The notes: generated by a model not told the origin, from the sequence alone. DNA of 64,000 nucleotides from Nitrobacter winogradskyi Nb-255 (GCF_000012725.1 NC_007406.1:2260001-2324000); one strand, 5' to 3'. Positions 46,249 to 57,121 are shown, numbered from the stretch's first letter. Translations and numbers: made by a program.

Positions 46249-48474
46249 TCAGTTGGTCGTCAGCACTCGCACTGGCCCTCGTCGCGCGAGGACGTCGACG
46301 ACGACCTGCTGACCGGATCGCCGTACCGCGACATCGGCTGTGTCATCGCCAATCGACAGATTGCGGAGGAGGACCTCATTCAGAAAGGCCGGCATCATCG
46401 GCTCTTCGAAGGTGATCCGCCTTTCACCAGGGTCGAAGCCGAGCCCAAGACAGATCTGCAGCATATAAAGGGGCGCCGCAGCCGCCCAGGCTTGCGGCGT
46501 GCAGGCCACGGGATAAAAGGTTGGACCTCGAGTGCGCTGACGCGGAAATCCGCAGAACAATTCGGGAAGCCGTCTCAGGTCGATATAGCTGGAGGCCGCG
46601 AACAAGCCTTCGAAGATTCGGGCTGCTTCTCGCCGAAACCCATAGCGCGCAAATCCCGCTGCGAGCAGCGCATTGTCATGTGGCCAGACCGAGCCATTAT
46701 GATAACTCATCGGATTGTAACGGGCTTCCGTCGACGCAACCGTGCGCACACCCCAGCCACAGAACGAGGATCCCCCCATCAGGCTCCGCACGACCGGTCC
46801 TGCCCGTTCCGGTAATGCGACGCTGGTCCACAGCGCGTGACCTGCATTGGACGTGCGCACGCGACATCGGCGCTTGTCGCCATCAAGCGCCAGCGCATAA
46901 GTGCCAAGCTCTTCATCGAAGAAGTGGGCATCATATGCCTCGCGCAGCCTGTTCGCCCGCGCCTCGCACTCCGTCTCACGCAGGACGTATCCCAATTGCT
47001 CCGCAATCTTGGCAGCGGCGCACCATGCGCCGTAGACATAGGCTTGCACCTCGACAAGGGCGATGGGGCCCTTCGCAAACGTGCCATCGGCGTGAAAAAC
47101 TGAATCGTAACTGTCCTTCCAACCTTGGTTGATCAACCCCTCGGACGTCTGTCTGTGATATTCTACAAAGCCGTCGCCGTCGCGATCACCGTATTGCTCA
47201 ATCCACGTGAGGGCTGCCTCGATGTGTGGCCATAGGCGACGAATAGTAACGACGTCGCCCGTTCGGTCCAGATAGGCGCCGGCCAGCACGACAAAGAGCG
47301 GCGTTGAATCGACGCTGCCGTAATATCGTCGGAACGGCACCTCGCCGAGTTCGGCCATCTCCCCGACTCGCACCTCATGTAGAATCTTGCCCGGTTCGGC
47401 ATCGGCCAGTGGGTCGGTGCTGGTCGCCTGATGGGCCGCGAGATGCAACAGCACACCGCGCGCTAGCGCGGGATCAAGCCAGAGCGTTTGCAAGGCAGTG
47501 ATCAGGGCGTCGCGGCCAAAGACCGTCGAAAACCAGGGAATACCGGCATATGGACAAGGTCCCTCGGGCGTATCCGTTGCCAGCATGTAAAGATCGGAGA
47601 CGCTGCGCCGCACAGCCTCATTGAAGATCTCGTTGGATGTCGCGATCGATGCGGCCCGCGAGGAGGAACTCCGTAGTGCGCGGCGCGCGTCACGCAGAGC
47701 GCTGAAAAATGCGCGGCGTGGGGCATGCTGGGTCATTCCTTCGGAGCCGCAGTGGATTTCCAGAAAGAGCGAACGGGATTCTCGCGGCGCGATTGCGACC
47801 GTGAAGAGCGCACTCCTTCCGGTCAGCCGGGTTGGAGCTGGATCGAACGACAACGTGGTGGATCGATGCCGATGATCGAGTCCCATGTAGTTCAAAGTCA
47901 CGCGGCTCGGGGAGACTTCCGGAGACTGGATGAGGCCCCGACGCTCACGGCGCGTGCCACGCACCTCGAAGATGTCCGCGAAATCGGCGTCGAAGGCAAT
48001 CTCGATGGTGAGGCGCCGCGGACGCTCGTCGAAATTGCGCACGACCAATCGCTCGAAGCAGGTCGCGTTCCACAACAACCGCGACCGACGAATATGGACG
48101 AGATCGTGCGAAAAGCTCAGGCGCCCATTGCTGTCATAGATGTCCGGATTGGTCAGGTCACATGTAAGCGTTGCATTGTCGTCGCGAAGCGTCGACGACA
48201 ACAGCATCGGCCGCGTTCCTTCGATGGTCAGATAAAGGTGCGACAGATGTCGCGTGTCGCGGTGAAAGAGCCCCTCGGGACTCCCGGGTCCCGACAGGGC
48301 ATCGCCATTGTGGTCAAACACGGCGAAGGTGTCGCCGTGTTTGAGCGTGCGGGGCCGGCGCTCCTGCAGCGAGGCGGTCGCCGGAATGAAGAATTGCGCT
48401 AACGGCGCGGCGCCAGCTCCCGCCAACGGCGCAGTGTGTACCACCGTGCCGGCGCCCCCCGATGACGTCGTCAT
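46249..48474 (-). CDS. Amylo-alpha-1,6-glucosidase / glycogen debranching-type protein
   Basis: A 741-residue cytoplasmic glycosidase of the MGH/GH63-like (alpha/alpha)6 type. The N-terminal beta domain (TLKHGDTFAVFDHNGDALSG; GLFHRDTRHLSHLYLTI) is the glycogen-debranching N-terminal domain. The catalytic barrel has PWFSTVFGRDALITALQTLWLDP near residue 315, GWKDSYDSVFHADG near 450 and YHNGSVWPHDNALLAAGFARYG near 590. It ends 11 bases from, and is oriented with, the upstream glycosyltransferase gene. Such pairs are common in Rhizobiales and may make or trim a stress glycan such as trehalose/glycogen-type polymers; the substrate is an inference. Confidence 0.88.
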   Translation of the reverse strand: MTTSSGGAGTVVHTAPLAGAGAAPLAQFFIPATASLQERRPRTLKHGDTFAVFDHNGDALSGPGSPEGLFHRDTRHLSHLYLTIEGTRPMLLSSTLRDDNATLTCDLTNPDIYDSNGRLSFSHDLVHIRRSRLLWNATCFERLVVRNFDERPRRLTIEIAFDADFADIFEVRGTRRERRGLIQSPEVSPSRVTLNYMGLDHRHRSTTLSFDPAPTRLTGRSALFTVAIAPRESRSLFLEIHCGSEGMTQHAPRRAFFSALRDARRALRSSSSRAASIATSNEIFNEAVRRSVSDLYMLATDTPEGPCPYAGIPWFSTVFGRDALITALQTLWLDPALARGVLLHLAAHQATSTDPLADAEPGKILHEVRVGEMAELGEVPFRRYYGSVDSTPLFVVLAGAYLDRTGDVVTIRRLWPHIEAALTWIEQYGDRDGDGFVEYHRQTSEGLINQGWKDSYDSVFHADGTFAKGPIALVEVQAYVYGAWCAAAKIAEQLGYVLRETECEARANRLREAYDAHFFDEELGTYALALDGDKRRCRVRTSNAGHALWTSVALPERAGPVVRSLMGGSSFCGWGVRTVASTEARYNPMSYHNGSVWPHDNALLAAGFARYGFRREAARIFEGLFAASSYIDLRRLPELFCGFPRQRTRGPTFYPVACTPQAWAAAAPLYMLQICLGLGFDPGERRITFEEPMMPAFLNEVLLRNLSIGDDTADVAVRRSGQQVVVDVLARRGPVRVLTTN

Positions 48475-48485
48475 CGTAAGCTCCG

Positions 48486-49583
48486 TCAGGCGACTGCTTG
48501 CAGTCCGACTTCGTCGCCTTGCAGGCGACGAATGCGCGCGGCCTCGGTCCGCACACCCGGCAGGCCACGGTAGATGGCGAGATAGTCCTGCGCCATGCGT
48601 TCGACCGTGAAGCGCTTCTCGAACGTGTCGCGCACTTTCTGCCGGTCTAAGGTCTCCAATTTTGCGAGCGCCGCGACCGCCTCCTCCAGCGTCCTGACAA
48701 TGAAGCCCGATTTGCCCGCGTTGACGACCTCCGGCACCGAGCCGCAGCGGAACGCGACGACTGGCGTGCCGCAGGCCATCGCCTCGATCATCACGAGGCC
48801 AAATGGCTCAGGCCAGTCGATCGGGAACAACAACGCCTTCGCGTTGCCGAGGAAGTCAGCTTTTTGCGCCTCGTTGATCTCACCGATATATTCGACATTC
48901 CGATGCGTTGCGATCATCGGCGCGATGGTGTCATCCCAATACTCCTGATCGGCACGGTCGATTTTGGCAGCGATCTTGAGCTTCATTCCGGCGCGCGCGG
49001 CGATCTGGATTGCGCGATCTGGCCGCTTCTCTGGGGAAATGCGTCCCAGGAAGGCCAGATAATCTCCCATCGGATTGGCGCTAAAGGGCAAGAGGTCGCG
49101 GGGCAAGCCGTGATAGACATTCCCGACCCAATTGATCGGACGCGCGAGCGGACGGCGCTGATCGCGAGAGATCGAGACCAGCGGAATCTCCGGGAAGGCG
49201 GCATAGAATGGCTTTAAGTCAGGCAGGTCGAGGCGACCGTGTAGTGTCGTGACTGTGCGATCGGCAATGTCGCGGATGAGCGGGAAGTGCAACAAGTCGA
49301 TATGGAAATGCAGGACATCGAACTCGTCCGCCTCGCCACGGACAGAATCGAGCATCATTACGTGATAGGGTGTGTGGTCCCTCACCGTCGGATTGAGACG
49401 AAGCGCCATGTCGGAGCAGCGAACCAGTTTCGCCTGCGTTCGCGAGTCTCCGCTGGCGAATAATGTCACCTCGTGGCCCTGGCGGACCAGTTCCTCGGTG
49501 AGATAGGACACGATCCGCTCCGTGCCCCCATAGAGCTTGGGCGGACAGCATTCCGCGAGCGGTGCAATCTGGGCGATTTTCAT
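48486..49583 (-). CDS. Glycosyltransferase family 4 protein
   Basis: A 365-residue GT-B retaining glycosyltransferase. The N-terminus MKIAQIAPLAECCPPKLYGGTERIV has the Gly-rich acceptor loop; the C-terminal half has FLGRISPEKRPDRAI and PIDWPEPFGLVMIEAMACGTPVVAF, the E-x7-E nucleotide-sugar motif. The start at 49583 follows AGGAGG by nine bases. It lies between groEL, with a terminator between, and the glucosidase, with which it forms an operon. Donor and product unknown. Confidence 0.9.
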   Translation of the reverse strand: MKIAQIAPLAECCPPKLYGGTERIVSYLTEELVRQGHEVTLFASGDSRTQAKLVRCSDMALRLNPTVRDHTPYHVMMLDSVRGEADEFDVLHFHIDLLHFPLIRDIADRTVTTLHGRLDLPDLKPFYAAFPEIPLVSISRDQRRPLARPINWVGNVYHGLPRDLLPFSANPMGDYLAFLGRISPEKRPDRAIQIAARAGMKLKIAAKIDRADQEYWDDTIAPMIATHRNVEYIGEINEAQKADFLGNAKALLFPIDWPEPFGLVMIEAMACGTPVVAFRCGSVPEVVNAGKSGFIVRTLEEAVAALAKLETLDRQKVRDTFEKRFTVERMAQDYLAIYRGLPGVRTEAARIRRLQGDEVGLQAVA

Positions 49584-49693
49584 CAGCAAAGACCTCCTCA
49601 TGTGAGCGAAGCATGGACAGTCATCCCGCACGGCCGTAGGGCCCGCGCGGCATGTCGCCGTTCCTGTCGGACACAGCAGCAGAAGAAGAAGAA

Positions 49694-49718
49694 GAGACCC
49701 GCAGGAACTGCGGGTCTC
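49694..49718 (-). terminator. Rho-independent terminator of groESL
   Basis: On the minus strand GAGACCCGCAG, loop TTC, CTGCGGGTCTC: an 11-bp perfect stem followed by the U-rich TTCTTCTTCTTC, ten bases after the groEL stop. Confidence 0.88.
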
Positions 49719-49727
49719 AGGGACCTA

Positions 49728-51720
<1,993 letters not shown>

Positions 51721-51837
51721 GCAAATCCTCCTTGCTCAGATCAGCGATGTTATAAGGCGCAAGCCGGTGTCGCCGGCCGGCGCGGAAATCGAGCTAGGAT
51801 CGGGAAAAATCGAGTTCAAGAGGTCGGCGCAAAATTT

Positions 51838-51864
51838 TTGGCACTCCGCGCCCTGGAGCGCCAA
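51838..51864. promoter_or_regulatory. CIRCE-like operator (HrcA site) upstream of groES
   Basis: TTGGCACTC, nine bases, GAGCGCCAA. This fits the CIRCE plan TTAGCACTC-N9-GAGTGCTAA, with exact spacer length and eight of nine arm bases pairing. It lies about 120 bases before the groES start, so HrcA repression at normal temperature is likely. The site is also upstream of the divergent small gene at 52054. Confidence 0.7.
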
Positions 51865-52053
51865 TGCACCTTAATGCATTGATATACTTGAAGTTTTCTG
51901 TGCATCGCTCGCCCTAGCGGTCAAAGCCTGCCCTCTTGAAGAAAAAAAGGTCCTACCAAAATCATCGCTGATGCCGGGCCCGAGCGGCCCCTGCGCACTC
52001 TTGGGAAACCCTGCGCACTCTTCGGAAAGGAGCATTGGAATCAGGAGACCGCC

Positions 52054-52398
52054 ATGGTGGGAACGAGCAAGCACGCGACATCGCCGTCTCATCTCAGCAC
52101 CGACGATCCGCATCTCGATCGGCTTTTGAATCCGGCGCAGTTCTACAAGCATCCACGCGAGGTCATCGACGATCCGCACCTTGGTCTTTCGGAGAAGCGG
52201 GCCATTCTTTCGTCCTGGGCGTCGGACGCCTGCGCGGTCGAGTCCATGCCAGCCTTGCGTCAAATCCCTGGTACCCCCGCGCCGGTGTCGTTCGACGACG
52301 TCATGGACGCACTGCGTCGACTGGACGATCTCGCTCGGCCCCCTGCCAGGACGCCGGCATTTCCAGCTGACAACACCGTTTGCCCTCCGACCACGTGA
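52054..52398 (+). CDS. Conserved small protein of stress clusters, function unknown
   Basis: A 114-residue soluble protein. The central block FYKHPREVIDDPHLGLSEKRAILSSWASDACAVESMPALR, then VSFDDVMDALRRLDDL, is a conserved pattern I associate with small proteins encoded near heat-shock and usg genes in Rhizobiales. No catalytic motif or membrane segment is seen. It diverges from groES and precedes usg on the same strand. The CIRCE-like site sits in the shared upstream region. Function is not known. Confidence 0.75.
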   Translation: MVGTSKHATSPSHLSTDDPHLDRLLNPAQFYKHPREVIDDPHLGLSEKRAILSSWASDACAVESMPALRQIPGTPAPVSFDDVMDALRRLDDLARPPARTPAFPADNTVCPPTT

Positions 52399-52432
52399 AG
52401 CATCAAGCCGCAACTTTGGAGGACCGGAACCA

Positions 52433-52793
52433 ATGGCTGCGAGCCGGGAGTTTTTGCTGCAATGGCACGGCTATGGATTGACCACCGCGGAAATCCACTA
52501 CCATTTGCCGGACCACCCGGCTGTCCTGCAACTCTATGTCTGGCAGGATTACGATACGGCGCCGGACTTTCCCGACGCTCCATGGCTTCCTTGACTATTG
52601 GCAGCGCGAACTCGAAGGCGCGCTGCACTCGGTCAGGGTCGCGCACCGGCGGCTGATCCGGCCGGCCGAATGGCGGGCGGTTGACGGCGCCATTGTCACG
52701 CATAGAGCTGACGTCGCTGTCGCACCTGTTTCATCATCCGAGATAATAGGGGTTCGACCAGCTCGGTGCTGCGCGGCAGCCGGCCCTCATTAG
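52433..52793 (+). pseudogene. usg: Usg family protein with frameshift
   Basis: The frame from ATG 52433 (after TTTGGAGG) reads MAASREFLLQWHGYGLTTAE, then IHYHLPDHPAVLQLYVWQDY and DFP, a clear Usg N-terminus. Near 52567-52571 an extra C in tttcccgacg diverts it to DAPWLP and a stop at 52594. The next frame continues TLHGFLDYWQRELEGALHSV, then AHRRLIRPAEWRAVDGAI, the rest of Usg, and runs on to 52793, longer than usual. Usg is a conserved rhizobial protein of unclear role, first noted by the tryptophan operon. A sequencing error cannot be excluded. Confidence 0.85.
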
Positions 52794-53044
52794 GCAACGC
52801 CTTGCCCAGGCGCTGCACAGTTCCTCGAGCGTCGCCTTTGTGGCGATGGTCTTGGCGATCATGATTCTCTTCGACTGGGACCGACGACGGCGAGCACGTC
52901 TTCGCCCGCGAGGCTGGCTGAGCACGGCTACAGACCGCCGCAACACAAATAGCGCGGTTAGGTGCCGGCACGGCGATTCAGTGGCTGGCCCGACGAAGTG
53001 GCAGGGGCAACTGGCTTCGAATGCTCTTGACGACGGGCAGGCCC
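52794..53044. other. Intergenic upstream of hsp20 promoter, no gene
   Basis: About 250 bases after the usg remnant with no supported gene. A minus-strand frame of about 70-90 codons exists but matches nothing known. Confidence 0.5.
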
Positions 53045-53072
53045 CTTGACGCCGCGACCAGCTTTCCTAAAT
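53045..53072 (+). promoter_or_regulatory. Candidate RpoH (sigma-32) promoter of hsp20
   Basis: CTTGAC at 53045-53050 and CTAAAT at 53067-53072, 16 bases apart, resemble alphaproteobacterial heat-shock promoters. Transcription would begin near 53080, exactly where the ROSE-like leader starts. Confidence 0.5.
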
Positions 53073-53079
53073 CGCAAAT

Positions 53080-53172
53080 CGCCGATCGCCCCGTCGGGGA
53101 TCGGCAAAGTCCAAAGGGGCGTCGGCTCTTTGGGCGCCCCTCGTACCATGTTGCTCAATGGAGGATGTGGCT
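53080..53172 (+). promoter_or_regulatory. ROSE-type RNA thermometer in hsp20 leader
   Basis: A 90-base leader that folds into successive hairpins: GCCGAT(C)GCCCC/GGGG-ATCGGC at 53081-53105, AGGGGCG/CGCCCCT at 53115-53141, then a 3' helix in which TTGCT (53151-53155) faces the ribosome binding site in GGAGGAT, ahead of GGCTATGAGA. The order, the UYGCU element pairing with the Shine-Dalgarno, and the position before a small heat-shock gene are the hallmarks of ROSE elements of Bradyrhizobium and relatives. Heat would open the last helix and allow translation. Confidence 0.75.
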
Positions 53173-53637
53173 ATGAGAGACTTCGATCTCACACCCATCT
53201 GGCGATCGACCGTCGGTTTTGATCGCCTCGTCGATCTCATCGACGATTCGCTTCGGTTGGCGGGCGAGGACAATTACCCGCCCTACAACATCGCGCGGAC
53301 CGGTGAGGACAACTATCGCATCTCGCTGGCTCTGGCTGGCTTCAAGCCGGAGGAGATCACCGTCACGGCGGAGCAGAACATGCTTACCGTGGAAGGCCGC
53401 AAGGCCGAGAAGGATGATCGCGAGTACCTCTACCAGGGCATCTCCGGGCGTCCGTTCCGGCGCCAGTTCAACCTCGCCGACTACGTCGAGGTGAAGGGCG
53501 CCTCGTTCGAGGACGGGCTCCTGCAGGTCGACCTGGTGCGCGAATTGCCGGAGGCCATGAAGCCGCGCCGGATCGCGATCAAATCCGGTCCTTTCCGCAG
53601 CGAGACCCAACAAATCGAGCAGAAGCAAGCGGCCTGA
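53173..53637 (+). CDS. Small heat shock protein (Hsp20/alpha-crystallin), first copy
   Basis: A 154-residue ATP-independent holdase, class A type of rhizobia (MRDFDLTPIWRSTVGFDRL). The alpha-crystallin domain spans residues 35-130 (YPPYNIARTGEDNYRISLALAGFKPEEITV; LEGRK-like VEGRKAEKDD; F-R-FNLADYVEV). The ATG at 53173 is used, since the upstream in-frame ATG at 53158 lies before the ribosome binding site of the ROSE helix. Heat control by RpoH and by the ROSE element is likely. Confidence 0.93.
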   Translation: MRDFDLTPIWRSTVGFDRLVDLIDDSLRLAGEDNYPPYNIARTGEDNYRISLALAGFKPEEITVTAEQNMLTVEGRKAEKDDREYLYQGISGRPFRRQFNLADYVEVKGASFEDGLLQVDLVRELPEAMKPRRIAIKSGPFRSETQQIEQKQAA

Positions 53638-53719
53638 TCGTAAGTCCGATCGGGCCGGCTGGAGGTGGTCGCGTGTGGCCTTGGCCACGCGCGCCCCCGT
53701 TTGAGATAGGAGGCACAAC

Positions 53720-54220
53720 ATGAGCATGAGAGATCTCATTCCCTGGAACCGCAGCAGCCGCGTTCCGGTGCAGCGCGGGGAGGAAGGAACGCCCTTCCTG
53801 ACTTTGCACCGTGAAATGAACCGCTTGTTCGACGACGTCTTCCGCGGGCTCGACCTCAACCCCTTCCGCTTCGACCGCGTGTTCGACCGCGCCTGGTCAT
53901 GGCCGAGCATCGAGGTGAGCGAGAACGACAAAGAGGTGAGGGTCACCGCCGAGCTCCCTGGCCTCGAGGAAAAAGACGTCGAAGTCCAGCTGTCGAATGG
54001 CGTGCTCGCCATCAAGGGCGAGAAGAGGACTGAGACGGAAGACAATGACAGGCTGTTCAGCGAGCGCTTCTACGGCCGGTTTGAGCGACGCATCCCCGTG
54101 GATGACATCGACGAGGACAAGGTGAACGCGTCCTTCGGCAATGGAGTACTCGTTGTCACCCTGCCGAGATCGGCCGAGGCGCAACGCAACGTGAAGCGCA
54201 TCGCGATCAACGGCAAATAA
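53720..54220 (+). CDS. Small heat shock protein (Hsp20/alpha-crystallin), second copy
   Basis: A 166-residue holdase of the second type (MSMRDLIPWNRSSRVPVQRGEE, then a MNRLFDDVFRG helix). The alpha-crystallin domain (SWPSIEVSENDKEVRVTAELPGLEEKDVEVQLSNGVLAIKGEK) ends with GVLVVTLPRS and a KRIAI motif. AGGAGG precedes the start. It is 82 bases behind the first hsp20 and probably in the same transcript; no second UYGCU-type thermometer is seen between them. Confidence 0.93.
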   Translation: MSMRDLIPWNRSSRVPVQRGEEGTPFLTLHREMNRLFDDVFRGLDLNPFRFDRVFDRAWSWPSIEVSENDKEVRVTAELPGLEEKDVEVQLSNGVLAIKGEKRTETEDNDRLFSERFYGRFERRIPVDDIDEDKVNASFGNGVLVVTLPRSAEAQRNVKRIAINGK

Positions 54221-54240
54221 GCAGAGAGGAGACTCCGGCT

Positions 54241-54264
54241 GGCGGGAGCTGGCGCGCTCCCGCC
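54241..54264 (+). terminator. Hairpin after hsp20 pair
   Basis: GGCGGGAGC and GCTCCCGCC form a perfect 9-bp stem around TGGCGC, 20 bases after the second hsp20 stop. No T-run follows, because the IS3-family element begins six bases later; the insertion may have displaced it. Confidence 0.65.
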
Positions 54265-54319
54265 GCCACTGAACCGCCCCGAGTTTGCCGGAGGCTCCCA
54301 ACCTTGAGAAGGTGGAGCC

Positions 54320-54649
54320 ATGATGAGCAAGACGAGGAACCGGTTTTCTCCGGAAGTGCGGGCCCGCGCGGTGCGGATGGTCTTCGATCACGAGAAGGAG
54401 CATCGGTCCCGGTGGGCCGCGGTCTCCTCGATCGCGACGAAGATCGGCTGCACGGCGCAGTCGCTCAATGAGTGGGTGAAGAAGGCTGAGGTCGACAGCG
54501 GCACGCGCGCCGGTCTTCCGAGCGAGGTCACCGAGAAGCTCAAGGCGCTGGAGCGGGAGAACCGTGAGCTTCGGCAGGCGAACGAGATCCTGCGCAAGGC
54601 GTCGGCGTATTTTGCGATGGCGGAGCTCGACCGCCGGTCAAAGACATGA
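54320..54649 (+). CDS. IS3-family transposase OrfA (second type)
   Basis: A 109-residue protein: HTH ([40 protein letters not shown]) and a C-terminal leucine zipper ([30 protein letters not shown]). The stop overlaps orfB as ATGA, so OrfAB is probably made by frameshifting. Confidence 0.92.
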   Translation: MMSKTRNRFSPEVRARAVRMVFDHEKEHRSRWAAVSSIATKIGCTAQSLNEWVKKAEVDSGTRAGLPSEVTEKLKALERENRELRQANEILRKASAYFAMAELDRRSKT

Positions 54650-55551
54650 TCGCCTTCATCGACGGTCACCGAGAGGTCCACGGGGTCGAGCCGATCTGCA
54701 GGGTGCTGCCGATCGCCCCCTCGACCTACCATGACGACCTCGCCAAGCGCGCCGATCCCACGAAGCTGTCGGCAAGGGCAAAGCGGGACCTGAGGCTGAA
54801 GCCTGAGATCGAGCGCGTCTTCGTCGAGAACTTCGAGGTCTATGGCGTGAGGAAGGTCTGGCGGCAGCTGAACCGGGAGAACATCCCGGTTGCTCGCTGC
54901 ACCGTCGAGCGCCTGATGGCTGATCTCGGCCTGCAGGGCGTCATCCGCGGCAAGCCGATCCGCACGACCGTGCAGGACAAGGCAGCTCCGTGCCCGCTCG
55001 ATCACGTGAACCGGGTCTTCCACGCGCCAGCTCCAAACATGTTGTGGCTATCCGACTTCACCTACGTGAGCACCTGGTCGGGCTTCGTCTATGTCGCCTT
55101 CGTGATCGATGCCTATGCTCGCAGGATCGTCGGCTGGCGCGTCAGCCGCGCAGCTCATGCCGCCTTCGTGTTGGACGCCTTGGAGCAGGCGCTGCATGAA
55201 CGGCGCCCCGCCAGCAAGGCTGGTCTCGTCCATCACTCGGATCGCGGTTCGCAATACGTCAGCATCCGCTACACCGAGCGCCTGGCCGAGGCGGGCATCG
55301 AGCCTTCGGTCGGCAGCGTCGGCGACAGCTACGACAACGCGCTCGCCGAAACGATCAACGGTCTATACAAGGCCGAGGTCATCCATCGGCGCGGGCCGTG
55401 GCGGAGCTTCGAGGCGGTCGAGTTCGCCACACTCGCCTGGGTCGACTGGTTCAACCATCGCCGGCTGCTGGAGCCCATCGGCAACATCCCGCCGGCCGAA
55501 GCCGAGGAGCGCTACTACGCCATGCTCGACGAGACAGCCATGGCGGCGTGA
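54646..55551 (+). CDS. IS3-family transposase OrfB (second type)
   Basis: A 301-residue integrase-core protein: [34 protein letters not shown], then [11 protein letters not shown] (Asp), [12 protein letters not shown] (Asp) and [19 protein letters not shown] (Glu). The DDE triad is intact. Confidence 0.93.
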   Translation: MIAFIDGHREVHGVEPICRVLPIAPSTYHDDLAKRADPTKLSARAKRDLRLKPEIERVFVENFEVYGVRKVWRQLNRENIPVARCTVERLMADLGLQGVIRGKPIRTTVQDKAAPCPLDHVNRVFHAPAPNMLWLSDFTYVSTWSGFVYVAFVIDAYARRIVGWRVSRAAHAAFVLDALEQALHERRPASKAGLVHHSDRGSQYVSIRYTERLAEAGIEPSVGSVGDSYDNALAETINGLYKAEVIHRRGPWRSFEAVEFATLAWVDWFNHRRLLEPIGNIPPAEAEERYYAMLDETAMAA

Positions 55552-55627
55552 CTCAAACCAAACAGCCTCCGGCAAACTCGGGGCGGTTCAACCCCTTCTA
55601 GCGGGGAGACCCCGCAACGCCCCCTAT

Positions 55628-55711
55628 AGAGAGTGAGAGTGCGGACCGGGTTTGCCGTGACGGGTTGAGGGCTGGAGGAGAGGCCTCCGGCGCCCGTCGC
55701 GGAGAACCGCG
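55628..55711 (+). promoter_or_regulatory. Structured 5' leader of ardC (shared motif, copy 1)
   Basis: Purine-rich gagagtgagagtgcgg, then GACGGG (55659-55664) paired with CCCGTC (55693-55698). Inside is an 8-bp stem GCTGGAGG/CCTCCGGC with loop AGAGG (55679-55683). The ATG follows 13 bases later. The same plan recurs before the parB-like gene at 57208 and the gene at 61440. Confidence 0.6.
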
Positions 55712-56665
55712 ATGTCCAGACATGGCCGCAACGCTCGCGCCGGGACCGACCGGGCGAGCCTTTACGACGACATCACCAACAGGATTATCGCCGAGCTGGA
55801 GGCCGGGCGCGTGCCCTGGGTCCAACCCTGGGGAACGGCCGCTGCGAAAGCGCCGCTCGCCATGCCGGCGAATGCTGCGACCGGCCGGCAATATTCCGGG
55901 ATCAACGTGCTGATCCTGTGGGGCGCGGTCGTCGAGCATGGCTTCCCGGTCCAGAGCTGGCTGACGTTCCGCCAGGCGCTATCGCTCGGCGGCCATGTCC
56001 GCAAAGGCGAGCGCGGCACCACCGTCGTCTACGCCGATCGCTTCATTCCAGACGACGAGAAGAAGCGCGCGCAGGAGACCGGCGAGGAAGCGCAGGCCAT
56101 TCCGTTTCTCAAGCGCTTCACCGTGTTCAATGTCGCGCAGTGCGAGGAACTGCCCGACGACCTCGCCGTCGCGCCGCCCGCACCGGAACCCGGCCTGATC
56201 GAGCCGCGCGTCGAGGCGCTGATCAAGGCGACCGGTATCGATTTCCACATCGGCGGCGAACGCGCCTTCTATGTGCCGGCGCAGGACTATGTGCAGGTGC
56301 CGCCGCCGCAGGCGTATTTCGAGACCATCAACTGGCACCGCACGGCCCTGCATGAGCTCGGTCATGCGACGGGGCATGCGTCCCGCCTCGGCCGCGACCT
56401 GTCGGGCTCCTACGGCTCGAAGAAGTACGCCTTTGAAGAACTCGTCGCCGAGATGAACGCGGCCTTCTGCTGCGCCTCGCTCGGCATCACTCCGACGGTG
56501 CGCCACGCCGATTACATCGGCTCGTGGCTGGACGTGCTGCGCGAGGACAATCGCGCCATCGTCCGCGCCGCATCGCAGGCCAGCAAGGCGGCCGACTGGC
56601 TGCTCGCCTTCCTCCCCGAAACCGAGACGGCCGTGGAATCCGTGAACAACAGGAGGGCGGCATGA
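55712..56665 (+). CDS. ardC: ArdC-family antirestriction protein
   Basis: A 317-residue protein that protects incoming plasmid DNA from restriction. The N-terminal ssDNA-binding domain (SLYDDITNRIIAELEAGRVPWVQPWG; YSGINVLILW; GERGTTVVYADRF) is followed by a zincin domain with HELGHATGH near residue 218 and AFEELVAEMNAAF as the third-ligand region. It is the first gene of the operon and overlaps the DUF2958 gene as ATGA. It suits a conjugative element. Confidence 0.93.
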   Translation: MSRHGRNARAGTDRASLYDDITNRIIAELEAGRVPWVQPWGTAAAKAPLAMPANAATGRQYSGINVLILWGAVVEHGFPVQSWLTFRQALSLGGHVRKGERGTTVVYADRFIPDDEKKRAQETGEEAQAIPFLKRFTVFNVAQCEELPDDLAVAPPAPEPGLIEPRVEALIKATGIDFHIGGERAFYVPAQDYVQVPPPQAYFETINWHRTALHELGHATGHASRLGRDLSGSYGSKKYAFEELVAEMNAAFCCASLGITPTVRHADYIGSWLDVLREDNRAIVRAASQASKAADWLLAFLPETETAVESVNNRRAA

Positions 56666-57033
56666 TCCTCCTGACAGACGACCTCCGCGAACGCCTGCTC
56701 GCCAACGGCCGCGATCGCGGCGCCGATCATGTGCCCGTTGTCAAGTTCTTCAACCCGCTGGGCCAAGGCATCTGGCTCGCTTCCGAGCTGGACGCGGATG
56801 GCGATACCCTCTTCGGCCTCGCCGATCTCGGTTTTCCCGAGCTCGGCAGTTTCTCGCTCGAGGAACTCGCTTCGATTGTCCTGCCCTTCGGCATGGGGAT
56901 CGAGCGCGACATCCTTTTCACCGGCGACTTTCCGATCTCGGTCTGGGCGGAGGCCGCCCGCGAGGCGGGAAGCATCCGGGCGGCCGAGCGCATCCTCTAC
57001 CGGGCGGCTTCGCCTCGACGTGATGGCGCGTGA
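56662..57033 (+). CDS. DUF2958 protein
   Basis: A 123-residue protein: MILLTDDLRERLLANGRDRG, VPVVKFFNPLGQGIWLASEL, FGLADLGFPELGSFSLEEL. This is the DUF2958 family, which accompanies ardC on rhizobial plasmids and islands. Function unknown. It overlaps the ardC stop by four bases and is followed by a terminator. Confidence 0.88.
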   Translation: MILLTDDLRERLLANGRDRGADHVPVVKFFNPLGQGIWLASELDADGDTLFGLADLGFPELGSFSLEELASIVLPFGMGIERDILFTGDFPISVWAEAAREAGSIRAAERILYRAASPRRDGA

Positions 57034-57054
57034 CGCCCATCCTGAACTTCGCGG

Positions 57055-57088
57055 AACCGGAGATGAGCGTTTGCGCATCTCCGGTTTT
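57055..57088 (+). terminator. Rho-independent terminator after DUF2958 gene
   Basis: AACCGGAGAT and ATCTCCGGTT form a perfect 10-bp stem, ending in TTTT, 22 bases after the stop. Confidence 0.8.
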
Positions 57089-57121
57089 GCGCCCCGGATC
57101 GCCGGGAGGAGCCGCCGCCCC

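Larger units (their letters stand above)
54270..55590 (+). mobile_element. IS3-family insertion sequence, second type
   Basis: A 1,321-bp element with long inverted repeats: TGAACCGCCCCGAGTTTGCC at the left, and its exact inverse at the right end (about 55564-55590), both continuing to GGAGGCT. It has two overlapping frames. It differs from the IS3 elements at 20.8 and 36.4 kb. Flanking triplets (cac/acc) show no clear target duplication. It sits between the heat-shock genes and the ardC-sno backbone. Confidence 0.92.
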
